This document shows positions 19,886-30,514 of a stretch of 64,000 nt of DNA, piece after piece (the stretch's first letter is position 1; every line of letters begins with the position of its first letter). The stretch is taken from positions 159,816 through 223,815 of the forward strand of contig KZ111171.1 in the NCBI GenBank assembly GCA_002077045.2. Reading direction: 5' to 3'. The position numbers and the translations under genes were made by a program. A model generated the notes under the pieces. The model ran no database searches. It was not told the origin of the DNA and worked only from the letters and a program-made list of their open reading frames with translations. The stretch comes from Rachicladosporium sp. CCFEE 5018 (lineage: Eukaryota > Ascomycota > Dothideomycetes > Cladosporiales > Cladosporiaceae).

Positions 19886-20846
19886 ATTATCGCAGCGGGA
19901 GACTCTCGTTAGTCTCTATCGGCTCCGACACCCCGGATCGCAACCTTCCCTTGGCCGCATGCGACTCCTGCTTGATCCCTTTGTCATGCACATTGGGTGT
20001 CGCATCACCACGTACATCTCTGCAAGCGGATCCGAGCGCAATTCCGAGTGCAAGGGCACGTCGTTGTGCAATCGCGCAGGCAGCGACTCGAAGGAGAGTT
20101 AGGAGACAAGAAGTGGATATAAACAATGGCGAGAGGTGACCCACGGCTTTTCTGATACAAATCATGCTACGTTGCATTGGCAGTCGAGGGCAGATCTCCA
20201 ACTTAGCACAAGCGTACAGCGATGAAGAAGGTATGCCTCGAAAACATCAATCCCCGAGCTTCTTCCAACTAGTGGTAGGTCGAACAAAGGGTGGACTTGT
20301 GATCTCCGATCGTACTGAGCATGTAGTGTACTTGCCCCTGGAGGTATCGCAGTAATCTGTCAAGATTCTTAATCTCTGCTTCAGGTCTTCCCATCAAATC
20401 TGCCGGCCGTTTCCATGGTAAGGCACGAAAGAAGCAATCATGATGCACTTTGTAGGTAATTGGACATGATGTGCCATACTAAGCTACAAATACCCACAGC
20501 GTGAGTTGAGTGCGATCTGTGCGATGTAGGTCGTATGTACATGTGGGTCCGAGGCACGTCTTCGGGGTTCCGGTCGTGTTATTCAGTGGCTACATTTAGA
20601 GGCGGCACGTTAGTGTCGATGCGCACGCCGTACCAGTGTCAGGCATAGAGACGACAGGGTCTTCAGTCGCGCAATATATTATAACACTATTCGAGGAAGT
20701 CTAAGCTCGCGTAGGCAGGCGAGTCTTCCTGCTTAGCACATCTGTTACGCAATATGTATTGCTCATTCCGTCACGCGGCCCAGCTGAGGGCACATATATG
20801 AGAAGAACGCAGTCCATGAACAGGCTTAGGGTGCAATGCAAGCATC
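19886..20846. other. Intergenic stretch
   Basis: Short frames only, including a minus-strand one at 19887-20201 with a hydrophobic core (LLTLLRVAACAIA) that could be a small membrane peptide but has no support. AT-richer than the flanks around 20670-20770. Confidence 0.4.
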
Positions 20847-21777
20847 ATGGGCCGCTCTCAAGATGAGTTAGCTAGCTACTTCATGAAGGCGAGCAATATA
20901 CTTGTAATCCTGGGGACAGATTCAGCTCTCCCTGATTGCCAGCCTGGTCACCTAGACGATCCTGTCAAGGCGTTCGGAGGACTGCAGGAAGGTGCAGTCG
21001 ACGACACGAACCGATCCGACTTCGCCCGTAATCCAAGTCTGGTGTGGAGGATCTACGAGCATCAACGCGACGTAGCAAAAGCAGACGACGGGCATCGTGC
21101 TCTTGCAGAATTGGCCAAGATCAAGCCGAAATTGCTCACCATCACTGAGACTGTCAACGGTACGATTCTAGAAGTTCACAAGTCTGTACGAGGCATGCTC
21201 CCATGCCGACCCGATTGTACCAATAGATCCAGTCCATAGAGCCGGTCTTGAACCGGCGCGCCTGGCAGAGTTCTCTGGCTCTGTCTTCATCACGAAGTGC
21301 TCAAAACCCAGTTGTCAGTACTGGCATTACGAGGGGACTTCATACATACCACGTGACGGGCTCCCTAAACAAACCCTACATGAAGCACGTCGGGATCGAC
21401 TTCTTCGGCTTGACCTTTGCGGCGTACCGATTTGTCCACGCTGCTCGCCGACCAATCCAAGTCTATTGTGTCCCAGCATACGCTGATCAGGCGAAGAAAT
21501 CCCAAAGAACGCCGACAGGATAGTCAGACAATGGCTCCGATTAGACGACAAGGACTTGGTCATCTCCGTTGGGCGGTTGAAAGAGCCCCTGCTAGTGAGT
21601 CTAAGTCGAAGTGGTACTCGAATAGCTTACATCGGTCGACATCTGGTTCACGCAAAGACGTTGAAACGTGGGTGGATCATCTGGGAAGATGCGGCTAAGG
21701 TGTTCCCTCGCTTGGTTGGCGTACTGAAACATAGAACCGCGCTAATCGAATCATTGCTTCGATTAGAGCGGTTCTGA
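20847..21777 (+). pseudogene. Decayed sirtuin-like (Sir2/DHS-fold) gene
   Basis: Two frames together read like a fungal class III sirtuin. Frame 1 (20847-21239): NILVILGTDSALPD at the place of the Rossmann GAGxS loop, then FARNPSLVWRIYEHQRD, HRALAELAKIKP and TITETVNG where TQNVDG is expected. Frame 2 (to 21777): FITKCSKPSCQYW and CPRCSP for the zinc module, SGEEIPKNADRIV and EDAAKVFPRL. The change of frame near 21200 and an in-frame TGA at 21484-21486, where family members have Trp, break the gene. The surviving text has also lost the GAG and the QNxD catalytic motifs. Either a pseudogene or a dead sirtuin-like protein; an intron at the frame shift cannot be excluded, but it would not remove the TGA. 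Confidence 0.65.
21734..21774. repeat. Near-perfect 17-bp hairpin
   Basis: Arms 21734-21750 (GAACCGCGCTAATCGAA) and 21758-21774 pair with one mismatch around a 7-nt loop. It lies at the very 3' end of the decayed sirtuin frame. It could be a transposon terminal remnant, a transcript-end structure or chance. Confidence 0.7.
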
Positions 21778-22175
21778 AGTAGCAGTATACTCCGAGAGCT
21801 AGAGACTTAGTGATCATCAGTTCGGATTACTATTTTCATCTGCTCGTTTGTACTGTGTTGCATGCTTTCCGCCCCTGTCTATCTTACACGGCATAGCCAA
21901 CCAAATTATATCATCTGTTCCTATATTCAGCTGCAGGTTTCACGTCCGAGCTGGACTCGAGGTAATCGCATCCCAGTATTCTGAATCTCGTAGTGATGAC
22001 CAGCTTTGTCGAGATCCTGATATCGAGATCCCCATTGCGAGGGATGCGCAGAAATTCTCCAGCAACTGCGAATTACATCATGGCATGCATATTGGAGATA
22101 TATAGCACTGCTGGTACTATATCTGTCAGACGTTCTCGAGAAACTCCTAGCAAGCTCTCATTGCAAAGTAGAAAC
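21778..22175. other. Intergenic stretch
   Basis: Open on the plus strand into the next ORF from 21993, but the first credible ATG is 22176. Nothing else seen. Confidence 0.35.
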
Positions 22176-22901
22176 ATGTCAGCCTATGCTCCGCCTAAAG
22201 CAACACCAATCGCTTCTCGCTCTCACTACTTATGGACTCGCATTTGCAAGCTTTCTTCGCGGACCTTGCTCACCGCGCTTGGTACGACCTCTTCCGATCG
22301 CAGTATCCCGCCGTCTCAAGTCGCTGCTTCGACGCGAGAACCAGATGCTACCGTGTCCGAATACGATGGTACGCCATCAGTACACGATGTAACGGGTGAA
22401 CCACCTCGCTACAGCGACGTGCCACCGAGAATCTCGATCGAAGAATTGAGACCAGCGATGCCTCAACTATACACTCCGCGCTGGGACCAGTCTGACTTCG
22501 ACACAGCGCAAATCGTCCGTATGTCCTCACTTTCATTCGACTTTAGCTTGCACGGCACGTGCAAGACTGGTTCATCGACAAGGGACGTGGCCTCAGAACC
22601 CAATCTCTCGGTACTACTTGACGTCGACGAAGGCCATCCTTTAGTAAGGCGAAACACTTGGACCGTGACTGGAGAAATCACAGCGTTGACGACGCCGTCG
22701 TGGCGCGACCCGAAGCCAGAAGGCGTTAGCCCAAGATGCTCGCCATCGAAGGCGTCTCCAGAGGTCCAGTCGGGTGCTCGATCTGTGACACATATGTCTG
22801 TCGCAGCAGCTGCGTTCGACGCTGGGACCGATGATCGTCTCCGTGCAGCGGAGTACTCATCACCACCGCGTCGAGACACGAAGGCGGACAAGGAGCAATG
22901 A
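22176..22901 (+). CDS. Hypothetical Ser/Pro-rich protein
   Basis: 241 aa from ATG 22176 (MSAYAPPKATPIAS); an in-frame Met at 21993 would add 61 residues of poor quality. Composition is Ser, Pro, Thr and Arg rich and probably disordered, with EPPRYSDVPPRISIEELRP and a short hydrophobic patch SLSFDFSLHG. No domain, signal peptide or membrane segment. The overlapping minus-strand frame (22463-23074) is regarded as a shadow. It follows the decayed sirtuin on the same strand. May be lineage-specific. Confidence 0.45.
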   Translation: MSAYAPPKATPIASRSHYLWTRICKLSSRTLLTALGTTSSDRSIPPSQVAASTREPDATVSEYDGTPSVHDVTGEPPRYSDVPPRISIEELRPAMPQLYTPRWDQSDFDTAQIVRMSSLSFDFSLHGTCKTGSSTRDVASEPNLSVLLDVDEGHPLVRRNTWTVTGEITALTTPSWRDPKPEGVSPRCSPSKASPEVQSGARSVTHMSVAAAAFDAGTDDRLRAAEYSSPPRRDTKADKEQ

Positions 22902-23752
22902 GACTCAGGTCCTGTCTTCTCTGGCGCGCGGGCGTGCCATGCCACACATGATAGCTGCAGGATGGTCGTAACTTCATCTCTTTGCCGGCCTGACACCTGT
23001 GATTGTTTTATAGCTTTTTGATGTATAGCCATGACTGGGCGCGCATGATCTCCAACTCCCGTCTCAGTTTGCACTGCTCCACTAGCGATGTGCTAGCAGG
23101 AGTCGCTAGGCGTACTCCCTACCTATAAACGCACATACTATCTTCATGCTCGTGCCGGCGTTGTTCCCTTGCGGCTGTACAGAATCTCTTAAAAAGTAGA
23201 GACTGTACGGGCTACGACCCCACACGGGCCAAGAGCGCTATGCATTCTTACATCGTCCGCACGGCTATCGGGTCCGTACAAGCTCTGTAATTGTATGGGA
23301 GTATAAAGATGTGTGCTATGCATCTGCCGGCCCTTGTACAAGCTGGCCATTCTACTTAGGTGACAAGGCGGACCGCATAGAATTTTCATGCTCCGATTCC
23401 CGGTGTAAAACCTTATATGCATACTAGGAAATGGCTACGTTACGTCGCACCGAGAAGGCTAGACTCTCGAGTATGTGCCCAATTCGATCAATGCAGCTCT
23501 GCGCCATCCGTCTCCACCACTCCTCGCAATGCCACAACACCCCTCTCTGTCCAGCACAAGGTGTTGATGGCAAGTAGAGATGGACTTAGACTCAGCGCGT
23601 CCGGTGTGCACTGTCATTCACTCGAGCCCTCAGCCCAACTATCCTGTCGATGAAATCTATGTGTCTCCTCATTTCGCCCACTTATATTTGCATCCAGCGA
23701 TGTGGATGACTATTTGCGCAAAGCATGCACCCTGTCCGGTCCATACATCTGC
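22902..23752. other. Intergenic stretch
   Basis: An imperfect inverted repeat (GTACAG...CTGTAC with CTCT/AGAG inside) lies at about 23176-23207. No gene recognised. Confidence 0.4.
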
Positions 23753-25027
23753 TCACACCCCGCTGAGATGTTCCGGGCGAGCACCCGAAGATGAATCCGC
23801 GAACGCGACCGTATGCTTCGAGGTCAGGTTGATCACGTGTTCATCATCCTCAGATTGCTTCTTGTCGTCGACAACAGTTCCGAGCAAGATTTCGTATGCG
23901 GGACCGCGAGCAGATCTCATGAGAAAGGTCTGTCCCCGGTGTTCCACCCACGTCATCTCCTTCAATGCATCTCGACGGTTTGCCTCGAGAGCGCTGTTCA
24001 GGCCGGTGTCGACTGCAAACGGTATCAGCTTGCTCTCTGTGTTCCCAGGATCAAGCTGCCTGACGACTCTCTTCTCCGAGTCGAGACGCGACTGGTCGAT
24101 GAATGTCCATCCACGAGCCCCATACTTCAGCCGAGCGGCGTCCGCACTAGGTTTGTGCTGCGTGTTCTGCGGCCACCAGTACCCTACGCGCTTGGCTGCT
24201 TGTCGATGATACAAATGTACAGCCCCGTACGGCGTCAGAAAGCACTGGACAGACGAGGCATAGAAAGCCATGACTTGCTGGATCGGGGATCGATTCCGAG
24301 AAAAGATCAACTGCACTTTGCAGTTGTCTCGCGAAGGGATCTTCCCACTGATGATGTCGACAGTAGATGACGCGCTATAGGGCTGCGAGACGGCAGGTGC
24401 CAGAGTGTGAACAAGAAGTTCCACATTGCCCCATCTCAAGATAGCGTTCTCGGGATAGGGCAGACCCTTCATGAGACGCTCAGACGGGCTATTCGCTCGG
24501 ATGCCCGCGAATTTCTCATCTTCATTCATTGCCGATTCGATCGCGGCCAGCGCTGATTTCACTTTCTGATCGCCTGCAGCTCTTCTCTGGAAGTAGCTAT
24601 TAAGTCGGGACTTGTGCATGTATGCCTTAGTACCGGGGCCTGCATTGGCTAGGTCTCTGATAGGCTTCCATAGGTCATCCCACTCGACACCGGCTGCTTC
24701 CAAGACACGCAAAGCTCGACCCACACAGTAGCAGGAATTGTAAGTATAGAAGTCCCAGTCGGATTCGGAGGTAGAGGAGCCGGGTGCGAAGAATTCGAGA
24801 GCGCGTGATCCGGAGATAATCGTGCAGCTGTCAGCCATACCTTTCAGTAACGCTTCTGGCTGCAGGAAAAAGCCTCCGAGGTACTCGAGTATGTCGCGCT
24901 CTGTGGTGGGCGTAGAGAGTAACGCAGGTGCATTCGCCAGGGCGATCTGCGCAACGACGTGCAGGCGATCTACGTAGGCTCGCATTCGACGGCGGATGTT
25001 TTCTGGAAACGGCCTAGCAAGTACCAC
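23753..25027 (-). CDS. Hypothetical protein with nucleotidyltransferase-fold signature
   Basis: Single exon, 424 aa. Near residues 70-95 it has IISGSRALEFFAPGSS followed by ESDWDFYT; a GS motif followed by a D-x-D-like WDF is the layout of a Pol-beta-type nucleotidyltransferase core, and this exact pattern typifies a fungal hypothetical family often annotated only as conserved. Later segments include KVQLIFSRNRSPIQQVMAFY and DLWKPIRDLA. No membrane span. Activity is not established: the second acidic residues are not clear, so the fold may be used for binding only. The antisense frames in 23580-24370 are shadows. Confidence 0.75.
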   Translation of the reverse strand: MVLARPFPENIRRRMRAYVDRLHVVAQIALANAPALLSTPTTERDILEYLGGFFLQPEALLKGMADSCTIISGSRALEFFAPGSSTSESDWDFYTYNSCYCVGRALRVLEAAGVEWDDLWKPIRDLANAGPGTKAYMHKSRLNSYFQRRAAGDQKVKSALAAIESAMNEDEKFAGIRANSPSERLMKGLPYPENAILRWGNVELLVHTLAPAVSQPYSASSTVDIISGKIPSRDNCKVQLIFSRNRSPIQQVMAFYASSVQCFLTPYGAVHLYHRQAAKRVGYWWPQNTQHKPSADAARLKYGARGWTFIDQSRLDSEKRVVRQLDPGNTESKLIPFAVDTGLNSALEANRRDALKEMTWVEHRGQTFLMRSARGPAYEILLGTVVDDKKQSEDDEHVINLTSKHTVAFADSSSGARPEHLSGV

Positions 25028-26063
25028 AAGTAGTGCTATCTAAACATGAATCAGTTGGTCGGCAAGTCGTAGTGTCCACTCCCGTCTCTGAAGACGTACA
25101 AGGGCACCAAACGTGATGAGGTAGGTCGTGTAGCTGAGTCCTACTCCGATCCGAGACATTGTTACGTCGACGAATGTATACTTCTATTGCTGGACAGGGT
25201 ATGGAGGTGTGCTGCGAGTGCTGCGTCTAGGAATATCTGGCAAGTATGAGTATAAGTTCAAGGAAAGGTTGGAAAGACGTAGGACTTTATATAATTACGG
25301 ATCGTCGCTTGATGGAAGGCTAAGCCTCAATCCGGCGCTCGCATAGCATGGCGCAGACATTGAGAACCCTATGTCTGTTCGTAAAGGACGCCGGAGTCTG
25401 GTAATGGGAGTCTGCTCATCCGACACCTGACATGTTTCAAGCGCATCAGATGCCTGCTGATCGGTCAAACTCGCGATGAACGGGCTGCACGGCATTTGCA
25501 CGTGAAAGCAAGCGAGAAGATCGATCTGTACTAGATTAAAATAAGGGGATGGCACTAGTTCTCATCTTTGGTTGATGTCTGGCTCTCAGGCATATGTGCG
25601 TCGGAAGAAACGCCTGATCTTTTCATGCTCCACACCTCGACGTCTCGAGACTAGTCGCTCACAGAGAGACTGCTCGTGGGCGTCGTCGTGGGATACCCAA
25701 CGTCTTGCGTGCGACTCCTCCGCGTACCTCCACTGTGTCTGCAAGTTGTGGGACTCGACATGCCCTTCCCACGACTACACTCATGCGTGTTGTGCTAGGA
25801 AACCCCTCACCTCTGCAGCCGCGACGCAAGATTCCCCAGCCTGTCTCTCCACAGTCGGTCTCCATGAGGTAGATGTGGTGTGAGCGAGCCAATCGCTTGT
25901 TCACCGAGGCGTATAAATGCCTGGGAAGCGGCGTGTTGCACATGCCGAGCATATCGATCCTTGGAACTCGTGTGGCGCGGTAGTACGCATCGAGCAGGTT
26001 ATTGGGATGAATCGTATCACCCCAGTCGTTCTGATCGCGTTGAGGAGGATCGAGTGCCGTTTT
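25028..26063. other. Intergenic stretch
   Basis: Short frames only; 25572-25883 (plus) and 25659-25952 (minus) overlap each other and neither is supported. Confidence 0.4.
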
Positions 26064-26462
26064 CTAGGTCGACAGAATTGATCCATTCGAAACGTCTCCG
26101 TCATGGATCTGTTCCTTGGCACAGCTCGGCCGGATGTCGTCATAATAGACCTTGTGCTTGACTTCATGATGCTGACGCTCGATGCCCAGCACAGGTACAG
26201 CCAAATGCCAGTAGAAACAATCGCCAATTTTCTTCACCATGAATCCTGGTCTAAAGAGAAGGTTGTACGTCGCATTGCCATGTTGTACGTAGCCAACTTC
26301 GAAGAAAACGGTGTTTGGTAGCAAAAACGGGCCAGTGTACATGACTTCCAAGTTGTCAAATTGCGGGGTACAGGGTAGGCAGGCCATCGGAGAGAATCTA
26401 CAGGTACTGGCTTGCACGAGCATGGCGCCCTCACACCTCTTGAGAAGTCTGCGCTCTGCCAA
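26064..26462 (-). CDS. Small hypothetical protein (tentative)
   Basis: 132 aa on the minus strand. Text such as FFEVGYVQHGNATYNLLF and GDCFYWHLAVPVLGIERQHH reads like a folded beta-rich protein, better than the antisense frame 26103-26321. The N-terminal part contains four cysteines. No homologous family recognised, and start and exon structure are uncertain. Confidence 0.35.
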   Translation of the reverse strand: MAERRLLKRCEGAMLVQASTCRFSPMACLPCTPQFDNLEVMYTGPFLLPNTVFFEVGYVQHGNATYNLLFRPGFMVKKIGDCFYWHLAVPVLGIERQHHEVKHKVYYDDIRPSCAKEQIHDGDVSNGSILST

Positions 26463-27870
26463 TCAGTCCAGTGACTGACGTTCAGAGGTGCACAAGCACA
26501 TCACTTCGATCTAGGCCATCCGTTAGGAGATGCGAGACAGAGAAGAAAGGGTATCCCAATTTAGCTCGCAAATGTCCTCGAGCCAAATGTTGTACAAGGA
26601 AAGCACCAGAATGTACGGTGGCGCATGTAACCACAGGTCGGCAGAACACTTCCGCGGATGCGAAGGGTCATGTGACGGTTCCTTGGAAAGGCTCGCATAC
26701 AGGGCCGGAAGTGACATCCGCGGGCCCAGATCGTTTATGCATGACCATAACGCCGTTGCGTCGATAGTATCGCTTAGACCAAGATCGCGACTACAACGTT
26801 ATCTACGGAGCAATCTCATCTACCTAAAACTCGGTCATGCAATCTATGACTACGCCGCAGATCTGCCTGAGGGAGCATGTGCTCCGAGCTAGGCATGCAT
26901 GATACCCTGTACATGCCAGCCGCGGGCTAAATCCGCCAAAGACGGCGAACGAGCTCAGTTTGGGTCAGTGAGTCACATGTACCGCTACGGCATGTGGACC
27001 CTAGCGATACATGCAGCTCCAAAGCAGGCGATTTCTCTATGGCACGCACTGTGCAAAGCGACTAGGATGGGTCTAGCACAGCGTAGCGCGTGCCTGATAT
27101 GACTCCTCAAGAAACGGACGCTCTCGATGGCAGTTACATGCTGATGCCACCTGTAACACAGAGGCGCGAACTATTTCGATCGAGGGCGTTGTCGCATGAG
27201 TGGCTGCGACGCAGAATACTGAATGCCACGGTACCTGGCCCTGGTTTTTCGCTTGAGACTTCGCGGAGATAGGCGCTGCCGGCCGCGGCACAGTCGACAG
27301 CAATCGTCGGCATGTGCACCTCATCGGAGCAGGGTTGCAAGATCGAACGAGGCTTCTTCGACTGCTGGGGCTAGCCGGGACAACGGTGTCTTGTGATGAG
27401 CCATCACCTTCTCAAGCAAGCATGCCACGTTGAAGTCTTCAGCACATCTAGCTCTGCTTCATCACGTGTCCGCATGGTGCATCTCACGCAGTCATGCAGG
27501 CATAGGCTTCGCCAACATATCTGTTGGTCTAGCCGAATCGAGCCAAGTTTGAAATACCATACAAATACCATACAGGGTGAGCCAGCCCTGTGAACGTTTG
27601 TGTGACCAGGCGCCCATTGGCAATGACATTATCTGCATGATGTCTTTGCAATTGAAGTTGCGATGGACTTCGTCCTGCATCGTCTCGAGTGTTGTGTTGC
27701 TTAGAAAAGTATGCGGGAAAGCTGCTGGATTACATGTGCGGCTGCATGAAGTGAGGTTTGTGCCAAGCATTTTCGTCGGCCGAACTCTATACCATTATAC
27801 TCCGTAGCTGCTGGCGCATAAGGTAGAAACGCAATGCACACGTTACGTCCAACTTACGTCTTGCGCAATC
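26463..27870. other. Intergenic stretch
   Basis: 1.4 kb with no supported gene. A minus-strand frame 27492-27770 (92 aa, four Cys) and plus-strand frames 26530-26892 and 27090-27272 were considered and not accepted. Confidence 0.4.
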
Positions 27871-28533
27871 ATGAGCACCACATCATATCCCTGCGAACCC
27901 TACGCCGAGCCCAATCCAGAGACAGTGCAGCTCCTCGCTGCACTCAGGAAAGAGGCCGACCGTCAGCAAGATGTAACGCCGTCACTGGTCTTCTCGGACT
28001 CCCCTTCGGACGCACATGTCTACGATCTCGTCTGCGAGGCCGAGCATGCGAAATACTCCTCTCCCGAGATCGAACGCAGAAGGGCAAAGATCGACAGCCA
28101 ACGATATTGGGAGTTGGAAGTCGACTTCCTCAAAACGGCGCTCATGGACAAGATCGAAACGATGTTGCGGCAGAAACATGTCAAAGGAACGTCAACAGAT
28201 GCAAAGGCATTGCGGGCGATAGCATCTGAGTACAAGAGGAAGCTACAACGGCAGGGTTGTACGAGCTCGCAAATCAGAGAGCGCAGGAAGACTATCAAGG
28301 ACCGAAAGTACTGGGAGATCGAGGCGAATCATCTGTTCCGACAACTTGATACGAAGTCACAAGGCATTACCCGTGATGAACAGCTGCAACATCTTCAATA
28401 CTGCCACAAGCAGATCGCCGCTAGGGACTGCGCGAGGAACGAACGCCGTGGCCTTCAACGGTCCTTGCGGCCAACCCCGATAAAGATCCGACCACGTCGT
28501 TGTCGTCAAGTCACTCGGCAGTCACGTTCTTGA
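27871..28533 (+). CDS. Hypothetical basic helical protein with an internal repeat
   Basis: 220 aa, single exon. Highly charged and helical with a basic C-terminus (RPTPIKIRPRRCRQVTRQ). Two segments repeat: ERRRAKIDSQRYWELEVDFL near residues 68-87 and ERRKTIKDRKYWEIEANHLF near 142-161, each preceded by an EA/EYKRK-type helix. The duplication suggests two copies of a helical hairpin that could bind nucleic acid or another protein; that is inference. No known domain. It lies 357 bp upstream of the FHA-kinase gene on the same strand. Confidence 0.65.
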   Translation: MSTTSYPCEPYAEPNPETVQLLAALRKEADRQQDVTPSLVFSDSPSDAHVYDLVCEAEHAKYSSPEIERRRAKIDSQRYWELEVDFLKTALMDKIETMLRQKHVKGTSTDAKALRAIASEYKRKLQRQGCTSSQIRERRKTIKDRKYWEIEANHLFRQLDTKSQGITRDEQLQHLQYCHKQIAARDCARNERRGLQRSLRPTPIKIRPRRCRQVTRQSRS

Positions 28534-28890
28534 AGCTGTGCGCTGGCTGTGGAAAAGCCCCCAGTGTGTTCATGACGCGAGGAGAGGTGAACCTCATCGA
28601 GGCTTCGGGAGCGGGCGCTTCGCCGACCAATAGGCCCACAGCAAGTAGTGTACACAAAACGAACCCAGAATGGATGACGGGGATGCTTTCTCCCTCTCCC
28701 TCTTCTCAATCAGTCAGTTCGATTCGACTCCGTGCCCTGTCACATTGTACATTGTTTTGGCCCTCCTTCTTGGTCTTCGCCTTAGGCGTATGCCGGTGCA
28801 TCCGTCAGGCAGATCCGGCCACCCGACAGGCAAGCCCTCTCCAAAAAGTCCACGGAGAAAGACATCAACATCCTGATCACAGTAATACAC
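28534..28890 (+). other. Spacer upstream of the FHA-kinase gene
   Basis: Holds the 3' flank of the repeat protein and the promoter of the kinase. A plus frame 28500-28910 crosses it but has no support. Confidence 0.4.
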
Positions 28891-30514
28891 ATGGACTTAC
28901 AAGCGCCTGAAGACATCGTCGTGTTGCTGAAGAGCCGGCCCGACACAAAGTTGCGCTTTCTGTCTGACAATGCGGCCTACTCATGTGAGCAGCCTCGACA
29001 TGCGTCTGATAACGAACACCCAAACGAGAAAGAGTACGATATATTCGCGCTTCGTTTCATGGGAAAACAACCCTATGCACACATTGGATGGGTCTTCGGC
29101 TCTTCGAACGACGCCGAAATCTGTGACTTCCAGATCGCCGCGGGCAACGGCACTGGTATCAGTCGCCAACACTTCAAAATATGCATGACTGAGACCACCT
29201 CGCCTGGGATACAAGTTCTTTCCAAGAACCCTATCCACCTCACAATTGATGCAAAAGGGCTTGACGAAGACGACACAACCGAGCCCAGAGACACGGTGTT
29301 GCACGAGGAACCCGAGCCCAGGAAGCTGTTGTTGCACAAGCAACCCGAACCCTGGCCCATCATCAGGAACGTAAAGATCAGTGTGGGGCTACCGCCGATT
29401 CATATTCTCATTTGGAGACCGCTGCTCCCTACTGCCGAACAGCGCATGCAGTACTTCGATAAAGCCACAAGAATGCAGCGAGCTGTCCGAGATGCCACTC
29501 CGAGCCCGTCCTGTCTTGGAACGAGAGCCAGCGACACCCCTATGATTCGAGATGGTGCTAATGACAAACTATATATCATGACCAGCGGAACTGGTCGGAG
29601 GGGCGGATCGGGATCGGTAGAAATGGTAATAGAGCAAGCCTCGCAGCGGATATTCGCGGCGAAAGTGCTGAACTTCAGCTCGTCTGCTTCCGTATCAGTA
29701 GCAAAGAAGAATTACGACACTTTATTGCGTGAGTTCACGAGAATGCAGGTATTTGATGCTGTGAGATGATCAGAGCGTCCCGACCATTGCATCGAAGGCT
29801 GACTGTCAGTAGCCCTACATTGTGCACGCCATCGACCTCATCGCCTCTCCATCCCCCTCGCAGCCGGCTTGGTTGGTTATGGAGTGGATGGAACATGAGT
29901 TGAAGCCCAAGGACCTCCCACGGGAGGACCGGACGAAACTCTTCGAACACATTGGTGAGGGGCTAGGCTTCATTCACGACAAAGGATTCGTTCACCACGA
30001 CATCAAACCTGCGAATATCATGGTTCACATGGATTTCGGAAGACTCGTCATTGCGAAACTCATCGACTTCGGCATCTGCTCCACCGCAGAAGCAGGCAGC
30101 CGGGGCAAGATCAAGGGAACGGGACCGTACCTGGCGCCCGAGCTGTGGTCTAGCATGGCCTCACAACGAGACGTAGTTCAAAACGGTTCAAATGCTGTTG
30201 ACATGTGGGCTTTTGGCATTACCGCAGTGGAGTGTCTGTCGGCGTGGTGTCCTAGCGAAGATGAGCTTTGGAAGAAAGCAGCACGCTTCTGGCCCCCTCC
30301 GGAGGCTTTCTCTTTGTGGCTGCAGGAGTTCAAAGATCAGCGAGTACCATTCAAGACGTCAGCCTTCGGGGAACTGCTTGAAGGACTATTGTGCGACGAC
30401 CCTACCGAACGATGGCATGCCAGCTCTGTGCGCACATGGCTCGCTGATCATCCCGGGGTGCGCGATGAGCGACGTATAACAGACACAATCGATGACGACG
30501 ATGGAGAGCTTTAG
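28891..30514 (+). CDS. FHA domain plus protein kinase-like protein
   Basis: Exons 28891-29748 and 29813-30514 (64-bp intron) give 519 aa. An FHA-type module sits near residues 50-115 (GWVFGSSNDAEICDF then GISRQHFKI), matching the conserved FHA G, S-R and H positions that bind phosphothreonine. The kinase part has a Gly-rich loop GTGRRGGSGSVEMV (233-246), the AAK lysine (258), HHDIKPANI with Asp 349 in place of HRD, IDFG with Asp 371, LAPE and DMWAFG. Catalytic Lys and both Asp residues are present, so activity is possible; the Gly loop is irregular and the HRD Arg is His. Fungi with expanded lineage-specific kinases often carry this FHA-kinase order, resembling CHK2/Rad53 but much shorter on the C-terminal side. 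Substrate unknown. Confidence 0.85.

Noticed and set aside
22463..23074. Minus-strand 203-aa frame
   Set aside because: Largely antisense to the Ser/Pro-rich ORF and without a recognisable motif; the choice between them is not firm.
23580..24370. Plus-strand frames of 185-209 aa
   Set aside because: They lie antisense to the nucleotidyltransferase-like gene, whose frame is longer and has family motifs.
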